DNA from: Choristoneura fumiferana
Taxonomy: Eukaryota; Arthropoda; Insecta; Lepidoptera; Tortricidae
DNA: 64,000 nt
Direction: 5' to 3'
Assembly (NCBI RefSeq): GCF_025370935.1
Contig: NC_133483.1
Coordinates: 1,078,437 to 1,142,436 of the forward strand
Shown: one piece after another, positions 10,568-21,700 of the stretch
Position numbering within the stretch: position 1 is the stretch's first letter
How the letters are laid out: every line of letters starts with the position of its first letter
Program-made: the position numbers and the translations under genes
The notes under the pieces: model-generated
Seen by the model: only the letters and a program-made list of their open reading frames with translations
Databases searched by the model: none
What the model was told of the DNA's origin: nothing

Positions 10568-11756
10568 TATGACCCAACGTCATGTCAAAGATCGTACCGT
10601 TAAATTACTACTATTAATGACTGGACGAAGTTACCGTCATGGTTTAGACATGGTAAAGACCTTGACATGCAATAGTCATTATAGTCGTCAGAACCAAAAC
10701 AATTGATAGGTGTATAATTAATAGGCGTCTGAATCGTAATTATTAATTTATTGCTGTCTCGGTTTAAATGAGAAGTAATTAAAAATAATTAAATAGGCGA
10801 ACGGTTTTAAGGGTTTTAATTTAGTCAAATGAGTTTTAATTTTAACCGTGTTGCGAAAACTGTACAGTAAAGGTTAAGTTGAATGTGTTTGGTTGATAAT
10901 TTAACTGGATTATTTCCGGTCCACTATTCTCTGTTAGGTTCCTAATAAATGACAGATATCTAATAAATGACAGATCTGATAGGATTTAACCTAATAGAGA
11001 TGTTACTGTCTCTGTTTAATAGATAGGAAGCGCATCTTAAACAACTGTCAGATAAGATATTAGAAACTGAACACAAAGTAGTGAAATACGGTAATATTCA
11101 TCTTTAATATCTATCATATTCCACGCATATTTTCTTGTCTATTTTCTCGAAAATTAGGTATGTTGATGACTATCTTGATATAATTTTCCATTTTCCTCAT
11201 TTAATGTTATGGATTATTGTATTAAAAATCCCATAATGTTGTTCTTAAATATTCGTTTCATGTCACCGCAATGTTTTTTCCTTTTTATAGACCACCCAGA
11301 CAGTTTTAATGGCAAACACATGCTTAAATAACGTTATCTTTGATCTAATGATTATCAAAGATGAAACGTAAATAAACGTGTTTTGTGTTTGAACAACTAC
11401 GAATATAAAAATAATTATTCCAAACAAGATCATTATTATACCAGCTTGCATTTTAGACGGAAAACTTCCGTTTAAAATTAAACCTGCCCAGTAAGAGTTG
11501 GGATGGGACTGTCTAGGCAAAACTATTTGGTTCGTCTGTTGCATCGTGCTTCTCAAACACGGGTGGACGGATTTTGATGCGTTTTTCTTTACGTAAAAGC
11601 AAGTTTGCTTGCGGTGAAATAATCGGTTCAGCCGTTTTGGAGACATTGAACTACGGGTGAAAGAAACGGTGAAACTTTCTGTGGAAAACGGAAATTATTA
11701 AAGTTGCAAATGCCAAATCCAGCTAAGTCCCTTCATGGAGTGAAACAAGGGCTAAA
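10568..11756. other. No gene recognised
   Basis: AT-rich. A minus-strand open frame at 11263-11646 starts in sequence that resembles a common insect repeat (ggtggacggattttgatgcg) and is not treated as a gene. Confidence 0.5.
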
Positions 11757-11945
11757 TTGAAAATACAAACTGAAACATAGATGCACAGAAAAACCAGAAA
11801 AATAAGACCAGCACTGGGAATCGAACCAAGGTCCTCGGCATTCCGTGCCGCGTGCTATACCGCTACACCACTGCTGGACAACGATAAAGACACGAATTTC
11901 CCCTATGCACCACATATCTGCTTGTTTCTTTCTTATTTAGCCACT
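11757..11945 (-). mobile_element. S2 SINE, tRNA-like and 3' part
   Basis: tgaaaatacaaactgaaaca at the left (3' end on the minus strand), then gggaatcgaaccaaggtcct and the A-box region. A 5'-module fragment in the opposite orientation follows at 11965-12060. Confidence 0.75.
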
Positions 11946-12418
11946 TAAGCAATCAACTTTTTTTTTTCAATTTAGGTTTTACGATATGACCGTACTTAAA
12001 AGTAAAAAAAAATTGGAATTGAAATAAAAAATACAAAAATATTCTCAAAAAGCCAATCTTAACAAGGGCTAAATAAATAAATGTATGTATGTAAACATAT
12101 GAATGGCATGGTAGTTCGGAAGTAAGGGAAGCCAGTTATTTTTTTTCCGACGCGCTCCATGCCTACCAATCCTACCTCAACTTGACTATTTCTTGTCGTT
12201 TCTTCTCAGTCGGGGTTAACATAGTCTTTCTGAAACGATGTACGAAAGAAAAAAATGCCGATTGATTGCAAAATTCTCCCTTAGCGTCCAAAGTCCGAGG
12301 TCAGTTCCATAGGAGCAGTCTTTGGCATGCTAAGCTAAACAACCCACTCCTGAGCAGCCCATCTGGCAGCTCGCCCTCTCACCGGTAAGCTGTAAAAGAT
12401 GTCTGAGGCAACAATCCG

Positions 12419-12690
12419 TTCTAAAAAAACCGGCCAAAAGCGTGTCGGACACGCCCAAAATACCTTAGCCATTGCGAAAAAATTAAGTAATACTTTTCTA
12501 AGGATTTCGTATTTTGTACGGATTATTTCAAGTTTAAGTATATTTTATACCTTAGGCTGCTATTTACTCTTAAACTACTAATAAATTCTCAAGAAATCTT
12601 AACCACTATAGTTTTCCTTGTAAGTTTGATGTACATGCTACCATCCTGATTTTTTTCAAATTTTTCCACCCACCGGTTTAGATTTTAGAG
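12419..12690 (+). mobile_element. Family A repeat, 5' part only
   Basis: aaaaaaccggccaaaagcgt, gtcggacacgcccaaaat, caagtttaagtatattttat and ccacccaccggtttagattt align with the family A left half. Confidence 0.7.
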
Positions 12691-12967
12691 GAGGGGGGGA
12701 CCCTCAAAATAGGCTAAATAAATAGGCCCTTGAGTACACTGGTTATTTAAGTATATCAACTCGTCTACAAGCAGGCACGACGCGAACCGTTACACTGAGT
12801 TACGTCAAACATTAGTACGGTGCATTGTGGCTTGCACCGTTAGCCCTTTTGGGCCCGGTCCAAGGAACAAGCAAAGCGTGATTGCACCTAGTGCTGTCAA
12901 TTCCAAAGGCTTGGTAATGACGACTATCTTATAAAAAAGTATCTTGGGTAAGTAGTGTGGGTTTCCA

Positions 12968-13090
12968 AACAGTATCGTCATCATATCAGCTGTAGGACGT
13001 CTATTGTTGGACATAAGCGCCCCATAGACCTTCAGTTGCTTCGGTTGGAAGCGGCTTGCATCCACCGTGATTGTGGCTTAAACCATGTCA
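12968..13090 (-). mobile_element. RTE-like LINE 3' tail fragment
   Basis: Begins catcatatcagctgtaggac and continues gtctattgttggacataagc...cttgcatccaccgtgat, the reverse complement of the 3' end at 47095-47205. Confidence 0.65.
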
Positions 13091-13464
13091 TCCATCCAAA
13101 CTGCGGAGTGCTGGAGTTTTAAAGCTCTTAGTTTGACAGATAGCGCTGCTGTTCACCCTCACATGAGGATCCTGAGTTGCCTTTTATAATATCCAGACGG
13201 AGAGATATCTTCGTCCTAATGCAAAACTGGGCACGGCAAGAATTTTTTACCCAGCATCATCATAATTTTTAAAAGGATTATGAACGCCCATCCTGTGTTT
13301 ATCAGTGTGTTCTGAATGTTACCATATTGTATGTGTTACACGGACGTAGCTGTGGTGAACGTTTAATGGCACAGAAGCAAGATAAAATGTTGAAGATTAA
13401 AAAATATGCGTTTAGACAGATAGATAGATAGATAAGTATAATCTTTATTCTTCAAAACAAAGAC

Positions 13465-13762
13465 ATGGTTTTTTTATTTTTATTTTTTTATTTGACTGGA
13501 AGGCAAACGAACAAGTGGGTCTCCTGATGGTAAGAGGTCACCACCGCCCATAAACATCTGCAACACCTAAGGTATTGCAGATGCGTTGCCAACCTAGAGG
13601 CCTAAGATGGGATACCTCAAGTGCCAGTAATTTCACCGGCTGTCTTACTCTCCACGCCGAAACACAACAGTGCACGCACTGCTGCTTCACGGGAGGATTA
13701 GCGAGCAAGATGGTGGTAGCAATCCGGACGGACCTTGCACCAGGACCTACCTCCTGCAAAAC
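13465..13762 (+). mobile_element. S4 interspersed repeat, full length
   Basis: Starts in a T-rich run then ggcaaacgaacaagtgggtc, tcctgatggtaagaggtcac, ggcctaagatgggatacctc, cacgccgaaacacaacagtg, gcgagcaagatggtggtagc and ends ctacctcctgcaa. Open frames on both strands are by-products of the repeat. Confidence 0.85.
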
Positions 13763-14574
13763 CACCGGCTTAGTAACTAAAGAGTAATAAAACTAACAAT
13801 TCAGCACTACACCACTGCACTGTTTGAAAGACAAGCCGTTTTATCTTTTAGCCGCTTGTGACTTAAGTCTCTTTCGTGACACGCCGAAACTAACCTAGAC
13901 GGTATCGTGAGATTACCAGCCAACGATAGAATATCGCAATAACTGTTCCAGAGATTTATAACGTTAAAATGTTTGTTATGTTATTTGTAAGCCTAATCCT
14001 ATGTATGTAGCAACGGGAACTGTCGCGTAGCATAAATTTGAGCTCCACTAAAACCAGCGTTGCTTCCTGTAGCTGGTGTTGAGTGGAGTGGAAACGTTTT
14101 TTCGGTGATATTTGTGTCACCACCATAATAATATTTTTTACTGGTTGTTGAGGTACGTGTACCGTGGCAGAGGATGTAAAGCCAAATGAAAGAATACTTC
14201 AGGTTTGTAGCAGCTTTAATGCGACATGAGCCTACTTATATACGAAACTAAACTAGGGAACATGAAACGGACATATAAACTATTGCTCTCACACAACATG
14301 CAAAATCGGTAAATGTGGATGGGTTTTGCAGGGCCAAACGTAGATTACTCACACGCAATAATTATGAGAAAACCTCTGTCTGTCTGTGTAGCCACAGTGG
14401 TGGCTCACTGGTAAATTAAATGTCGGTCCCAGTACATAGAATATATTTTCTTTCTTTATTTTGCGTTATTCATATTCACATCCGCAGTGACGTTAAATTC
14501 AATCACATTTGGCACTTTTTACTATTTAGTATAAAGTAGGTAGGTAGGTAGTAGGTGCCTTATCTTGCCTAATA

Positions 14575-14800
14575 TCATCATCATCATCATCAGCTAGACG
14601 ACATCTACTATTGAACAAGACCCCTTAGAATGTCACAATAAACGACAGCTAACCACTTATTGCATTCACCAGCTGCTCGCAACTCTGGCGATATCATTCA
14701 TCCACCTGGTGTAAGGCCTGCCAACCGATCGGCATATCTGACATGCCAATTGATTGCAAATAATCAGCAGCCAGAAGGACGTCCACTGTTTAACAAAGAT
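14575..14800 (-). mobile_element. LINE 3' tail fragment with (ATC)n
   Basis: Starts with atcatcatcatcatcatcag followed by ctagacgacatctactattg; a diverged relative of the other RTE-like tails. Ends around a second ggacgtccactgttt motif. Confidence 0.5.
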
Positions 14801-15346
14801 TTACTCTTTGGAACAGTACAATCAACAACGAAAGAAAATTTATAACGCTCGTGCCAACACGAACCAGAGAAATGAATGTTAAACTCATAAGTATTACTTA
14901 ATATTACCAACAAATTGCTAAGTCGACCAGTAATTATGGATTTCTCGATCGCGAGCGTTTCACTGCGCATGCGTGCTGGAATGATACTTTTTTCACAATA
15001 AACATCTTGTACATTGTCTCGTGCAATAAGGTCGAAGAACTTGTGTTCCTGTATTCTAAACAGCCTGTATATTTTGAAAGGTTAAGATTTTCTGTTGTAG
15101 TCACTTCAATATGAAATCAAATTCGATAAGTACCTACTTGCTTTTTTCATTTACTGCTGTTTTCGCAATAAACATTTATATCTACACTCATATCATAAAA
15201 CTTCTAAAACGCGTTCAAAAAATGAAAACTAGATATGACCAAAATAAGATTATACTATTCGTTAGAACAAATTTCGTATCTGTGAAAATATTCTTGCATA
15301 ATAATAACACCTGAAACGATTTTTGACTGACTTTCTATCAGTTTTT

Positions 15347-15626
15347 GCAGGTGGTAGGACCTTGTGCAAGGTCCGCCCGGATTGCTACCACCATCTTGCT
15401 CGCTAATCCTGCCGTGAAGCAGCAGTGCTTGCACTGTTGTGTTTCGGCGAGGAGAGTAAGGCAGCCGGTGAAATTACTGGCACTTGAGGTATCCCATCTT
15501 AGGCCTCTTGGTTGGCAACGCATCTGCTATACCCCGTGTGTTGCAGGTGTCTATGGGCGGTGGTGATCTCTTACCATCAGGAGACCCACTAGCTCGTTTG
15601 CCATCCAGTCGAATAAAAAAAAAAAG
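15347..15626 (-). mobile_element. S4 interspersed repeat, full length
   Basis: Reverse complement of the S4 consensus: gcaggtggtaggaccttgtg at the left, agtcgaataaaaaaaaaaag at the right. Confidence 0.85.
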
Positions 15627-16953
15627 TCTATTTGTTACCTGTTTACGCTTAGACCGCATAACTGATTTAGATAAAAAAAAAATTTGCGGATAGTTTGAGA
15701 CCCTGGGAAGGACATAAGATAGATTTTATCTCGAAATAAGTTTTTTCTTAGAGATTTCATTTTTCAAACGCGCTTTTTTGCTGGTACTTGCCTTGTCATC
15801 CAGATACGGAAATGCCTAAAACCGATTCCAATAACCGTTGAGGAGTTCCGTACTGCGTAGTCTGATCGTGGCTGGACCACCGGAATGTCACTGATGATTA
15901 TGTATAATACATCCAGATCTACAAGTATGCCAGATTTCAAGTCAATCGGACTACTGGAAGTAGGTCAAATTCAACTTGCAAGATTTGACCCGCACAGCAT
16001 ACACGATAAACGGATTCTTTGAAGACGATGTTACAAGCAGCAGCTGGTTTACTATAAACTGCGTACCGACTGGTCACCATCTGTATACAAACGAATCTAT
16101 TGTCTTTACACGCCATTTCGAGATACTAGGTGAAGGCTGCGCAGGCGTTCCCCACGCCACTCTCATAATGATTCTCTAACCGTCGCCTTTAAGTTTGTTT
16201 CCATTTGGCTTCAACATTTGAACAAGATTCTCTATTACATCTTAATCTTTTCTAGTGGATTCAAACACGTCGATTTAGAATTGCTTTTCGTATGTTTTTG
16301 ATTTGTTAATGATTATCTGTATTGTAATTTTATTTGCTACTACATGATTTCATGTAATTATTTCAAATTGTTGGTCATAGTCTTATGTATCACGCAATAT
16401 CTTTACATAAGAGTACTAATTATTGATTTTTGACATTGAATCTTTTGATCTTTGTACTAATCACTGTTTCAATTCAAATTCAATAATAGAGTTCCTCACG
16501 CGCTATTTCTTTAATAGATGCAATCGATTTTTTATTTGGCATCGATTTAATTAATTTAAATTTAATTCGCTAGAAGCTGAGAAATCTATGAATATTTAGA
16601 TGAAGATTTTGATTGGTAATTCGATTCGTTGCGCAAGTCCAACACGTTTTGTGTCTATTATTTAAAATTCCATCAGATAGGTTAATAAGGCATCGTACAA
16701 AAATCTTCCAATATGTGTGTGGTAATCACACGTTATAAATATCGTTCGTATCGTTATACGTAAGATAACCTAAGTTTAGACTTGGTGTGTGTTTATTTAA
16801 ACTGTGCATTAAAACCTTTTAATTACAAAATCTACATTAAAGTAATGCGTTTTTTTTTGTTTATTTACTTAATTATTTCGGAAAACCCGGAATCGCTCTA
16901 ATAGACACCCTCTAGTAGCGTTTGGGAGCGACAATATAGATCTAGTTCGTTTA
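15627..16953. other. No gene recognised
   Basis: AT-rich with possible old repeat fragments near 15640-15730 and 15860-16010; no coding exon supported. Confidence 0.5.
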
Positions 16954-17094
16954 GGGGCTGTTTCACCATCCATTGATTAGCGTTAACCGACGGTTAAATG
17001 TGATGCCGTCTCCGTCTATTCGAACAAAACAAATAGAGACGGCATCACACCTAACCGCCAGTTAACATTAATCAATGGATGGTGAAACAGCCCC
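16954..17094. mobile_element. Harbinger-like foldback MITE, 141 bp, TTA target duplication
   Basis: Almost perfect palindrome with ends ggggctgtttcaccatccat and its complement; flanked by TTA on both sides (16951-16953, 17095-17097). Ends and 3-bp TWA duplication fit PIF/Harbinger MITEs. Confidence 0.85.
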
Positions 17095-17389
17095 TTAATC
17101 TTATCCTTGGAAAACACGTGTATTCGAGTATTAGCCCGAGCGAAACTCATTCGCCTAAATTATTGTAATAATTAAACTAAGATACTTGAACTTTCTGCAT
17201 TTTAGATAATCACTTCCGAAAGTTACGAAGTAGGGGTTCATATTTTTGATATTTAATGAAATTACGTCCATCAATATTAAACGTAACGGGTCCTACGTTT
17301 AGGAATAGCAGTTGGATCCGGTATTACAATCCCAAACTAACTAACCGGTTAGTATCACGACGATATCCAATTTAATAATTTTTTGATAC

Positions 17390-17560
17390 ACTCATCATCA
17401 GACGGTAGGATGTCCACTGTTGGACTTAGGTCTCCCCATAGACCTGCAGTTGTGCGGTTGGAAGCTGTATCTAGATACGTGCGAGTTTAACTACTTTTCA
17501 GCTCCAACAACCATCTCTTCTCCGTGCTATATGGCCTGTCCATTGCTACTTCAATGAGTT
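17390..17560 (-). mobile_element. RTE-like LINE 3' tail fragment
   Basis: catcatcagacggtaggatg, tccactgttggacttaggtc, cccatagacctgcagttg: reverse complement of the tail seen at 47125-47205. Confidence 0.6.
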
Positions 17561-17574
17561 AATCTATAATATAG

Positions 17575-18490
17575 TTATATTTAGGTGTCCATATCGATCA
17601 ATTACTTTCTTGGAACCAACAAATCGATGTTACTGCAAATAGAATTCGTAAACTAATATGGTTATTTAAATATTTAAGACATATCACAGATAAGAAACTA
17701 ATGATCTACATCTATAAAACCCTAGTTCAAAGCATAGTGCTTTACTGTCTACCTGTTTGGGGGGGGGGGCGCATAAAACTAAACTCTTGTTTCTTGAACG
17801 GGCCCAAAAGTCCATTCTAAAAGTGCTATTGGGTAAACATAAAAGATATAGCACTCATTTCTGATGTTCTTACAGTTAGGCAGCTATATATTTCAAATTG
17901 TATCTTGAAAATTCATAAAAATATAAAGCAAGATCAAAGTATATTAAAAAAAACGTAATCCCTATTATCTAATAAAAATATCTAAAACTAGAGCAAATTT
18001 TGCTAAAAAGCAATTTGAAATAGCATCTGCATTACTTTATAATAAAATAAATAGGATAACGAAAATGTACAACTTGTCTTATAGGGAATGTAAAAATCTA
18101 ATTACAACTTGGCTAAAATCTAAAAGTTACTATGATATAGAACAACTAATGGCTTGAAATAGTATTCATACTCTTGGTCATATTGTTTCTTGATTTTCTT
18201 AAGCTTTAATTTATTAAGATTTGTTGCCTTAAGTAGTAAGGTAAAACAATTTTGTTTGTTACTTAATATGTAAACTGTGTAGGTTATTTTATTAAACTGC
18301 TTTGTAACAGTCGCATAAACTACTTTAAGAACTATTATTAGTTATTAGCTTTTATTTTTGACTTTGTAACAACTTGTATGAAAGAGCGAATCCCTCCTAA
18401 TACAAGTGCTTCACTTAAAAGGAGGATTCAACACTAGTTTTTAAAACAAAAGTTGAAAATAAATAATTTTAATTTTTTTTTTTTTTTTTA
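17575..18490 (+). pseudogene. LINE remnant: C-terminal end of a reverse transcriptase, non-LTR type
   Basis: Conceptual translation with frame breaks gives LGVHIDQLLSWNQQID, KLIWLFKYLRHITDKKLMIY, LVQSIVLYCLPVWGG and LFLERAQKSILKVLLGKHKR, which is the post-catalytic part of jockey/CR1-like reverse transcriptases. Interrupted by stops and a poly-G run at 17760. The poly-T/A-rich tract at 18470-18490 marks the 3' tail. The catalytic domain is missing. Confidence 0.75.
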
Positions 18491-18572
18491 ATCTAATCGT
18501 ATATTTTATAATACCCTTAACGAGTATAGTCCTATTCCACGTATTAACCTTATTGTTTTCTGTTCATTGCAG

Positions 18573-18725
18573 GCAATGTACGGCGTACGACGACACAGAG
18601 CAGCACAAATGCAACAAGGGATTCGCAGCTGCTGTCAGTGCTTGCAGCGCGAAGAAGCAGCTCCTCAATGGGAGGCTGGCAACACACATCAATAACTTAG
18701 CTAATATAGCACATAAGCCACATAA
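18573..18725 (+). CDS. Candidate upstream ectodomain exon of the receptor kinase gene
   Basis: Acceptor tgcag before 18573 with a T-rich tract, donor gtaag at 18726. Only one of the three frames is open over all 153 bases, and it is the one whose phase (two bases carried over) joins exactly to the next exon at 19442. It encodes QCTAYDDTEQ...NIAHKPH with three cysteines (C2, C13, C24). I do not recognise the domain; it does not look like a typical cadherin repeat. It could also be an alternative exon. Confidence 0.5.
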
Positions 18726-21700
18726 GTAAGATATCGATTCAATATTGTATGATAATACTATAATATGGATTTGCGTTGCTCAATGCTGCGGTCAACACAG
18801 TGTCGGTACAGATTTGTTCAGTCACGAAGGAGTGCCCCTCCACATTTTATAATTATAGTCGTAAGCGTACGACAAGTCTATGTGTGCGTAGCTCGAACGT
18901 GTCCTCAGTCGCAAGCGTACCGTCAGTCACGCACACTGAGACTAAGACAACGTGTAAGTACGAGGTTTACTCGCGCACATTGTTAATTAGCCGTAGACCG
19001 TTACAGTTCTTTGCTAAACTCGTAATTCAAATATGTAGTATCTTATGACGTTTTTCAACATACGCTACTTGTCTCCCCACTTTATTATGCAATTATCCCC
19101 CTCTAATTCATAAAGCTTGTCAAGCGTTAGTTAATATAATACTCGTTCATGTTCATGTGTCACTTTGACATTTCCCTTTGCTCCTCCGGAAAAATAACTT
19201 AACTAATAAGCAAAGTAGACGAAAAACGACCCCAAGGAAGCAGATCGCTACGTTGGTTTGTGCAGATCCGCTTTATTAAGGACACTGTGATGCCTTTCAT
19301 ATTGCCGAGGGCAGAACTAAGTGACGTGATAAAGTCTGTGACTTGGATTATGCCATGTTGTCTTGTTGTAAACTCTATTAAACATATCATGAATTTAATG
19401 AGAATTTGTACGCTATAATAAACATTTTATTCTCCTTTCAGATCAAACACTACGTTCCTCCAGATCGAAGTACGAGACTCAAACAGCTCTATAGTAAAAA
19501 GAATAACATTTGACAACTCCAGCAATGAAGCATCGCCGAGTCTTAGGCTTACTACTTCCGATGGCATCAGACATGATATAAAACCCCACGAAATCAGACA
19601 CTTATTTGTACCAAAAGTATATCAAGAAACAAGAAGTAGAGCTGGCTTCATAAACAATAGAAAACTTAATAAAACTGTTGGCCCATCAACTGAAATGGGA
19701 ATAATATACGTCCCACCTGAAAAATTAGAAGGATTAGATAAAGAAGTAGATTTAGAGCCCGATGAAGAGTTCCAGGTAGATGAATCTAATCATGGTTTAT
19801 ACTTGCTTAATTATTCTGATACCGATAATATTACACTAACACCAGTGTTAAATAAAACTGAAATTACAACTGAGGTTAATATAAATAGCACTGTTGGAAT
19901 AGAAACCACGACACTGTTGATTAATATTACAGATAATAACTCAACTGAAGCACCAAATGTCCACGTCCACAAAAAGAATGAACAGGCTGACGAAATTACT
20001 GTCAACAATACTGACATTGAAAGCACTAAGCTTTTAAAGGTGGAAAGCGAAAAAGATAAAAGAAATGATACCCTCTTTATGTCACAAGAGATATATAACC
20101 ATTTTAGACCGCTTGAAACTGAATTGCCCGTAGAAGATATGGCTCAATTTATACATTTTGGCCAAAAACTGGGTGGACAAATTATTAGTGACAATTTAAC
20201 TGATTCGCCATCTCTGTCGGCTTCAACAAAGTCTATAAACTTTATTGCAGCTCCACCTGAAAGACGGAAATTTAACTCTAGATATTCAGCTACAGAAAAA
20301 TATAAAAATACTAGTGTTGACGAAGAAGAGAATAACGAGGAAATGGATGTATCTGTAGTAAAAAATATCATCGAAAAGAACAAGATAAGAAACACAGTTA
20401 AAGGACCAGCACCGCAAAGGCATGTAGGATTAGTAAATGCTTATAGGAAACAAAGTTCTACGCCAACAACTTCGAAACCACCCAACTTTGCGCAACTTAA
20501 CGTTACGGAGCCAATAATACTTAATGTTACACCTAGCCCCGCTAATAAAAACAGCAGTATTGGAATTAATAGTAACTTAACTAAGGAAAACAATAATTAT
20601 ACGGTGAAAGAAACAAATTTCAATAAAGTTAATGGAACGGGAACACCAAGAAATTATACTAGAAGTTATCATAACTTGCGCCGTCGACCAGCTAGAGTGA
20701 CAGCGGCTTCTAATACTGAAAACATTTTCCCCATAATAGTCCTCAATGCAACAACCGAAAAAGCTTCAACAGTTTATACGGCTGTTGTTACTTCTGTATC
20801 AATAACATCTTCTATGAAGGGGCAGAATAAAACAGAGGCAAAAGATTTTGACAACAGCACTTTAATCGAAACCATAAAACCGAATGAAAATGCAACAACA
20901 TCTAATCCTATTGTATTAAATGTAACCGAAACAACGCCTGTCCCACCACCATCTTCAAGAATACCGTACAAGCATAGAATTAGAATACGAACTACAACCA
21001 CTGAAAGTAGTGTAGCTAATCCTAGTTCGACCCCTGTGGTACACGTACATCGAGCTTACGAGGCCAGCGACGTAGCCACTAAAAATACTGACCTAAAAAA
21101 TGAAGCTACTACATCTAAAATATCTGAAAGACTAGCTAATTTATTTAGGCAAATTGATTACGAACCAACAAGCAACGGGAGTACTATTAGACCTAAAAAT
21201 ATTTTGAAAAGACGCCGGCCAACTACAACTACGACTACGTCGCCTATAACTCCAATGCCTAGCTCAAAACCTATACAAACGACGACATCTACTACAACTG
21301 AACAAGCAACGACTATAACTACGGTACAAACAATAGTAGCAACGGAGCCTACCGTCAAACCAATAATTGTTACTTCAAGAACTTCTTCACAGTCTAGTTA
21401 TAAACCAACAGTAGTTCCAAATACGCTTTCTAGAGAAAGCGAACTTAATAACACCGTAGAAGATTCAGTAGATGAAATAAAATCTTCTTCAGATAACGAA
21501 GTTGTAATAGAAGCAGAAAAAACTTATACAGCATCATATGTATTGGCTGGATTAGGTTTTCTGCCAGTGGTTGGTATAGTCGTGTATGTGATAAGAAATA
21601 TATTAAACAAGAAGACCAAAGAAATAGATACGGAGTACGAAGGCTACTTCGACGATGAGGAGGTGAAGAAAGAATCTCCTATAACGCCAGTGGCTAGGCC

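Noticed and set aside
11263..11646. 127-codon minus-strand open frame with a hydrophobic segment
   Set aside because: Its first 40 codons fall in repeat-like sequence (ggtggacggattttgatgcg), it has no splice or promoter context and resembles no family.
13538..13787. Overlapping open frames on both strands
   Set aside because: They recur at every S4 copy (15338-15566, 51828-52152, 50343-50570) and are products of the repeat sequence.
15976..16179. 67-codon open frame
   Set aside because: Its start overlaps sequence resembling a common moth repeat (tcaacttgcaagatttgacc); no splice or protein evidence.
18776..19048. Open frame with five cysteines between the first two kinase exons
   Set aside because: A donor-like gtaagt follows, but there is no convincing acceptor and the frame does not join in phase; kept only as a possible alternative exon.
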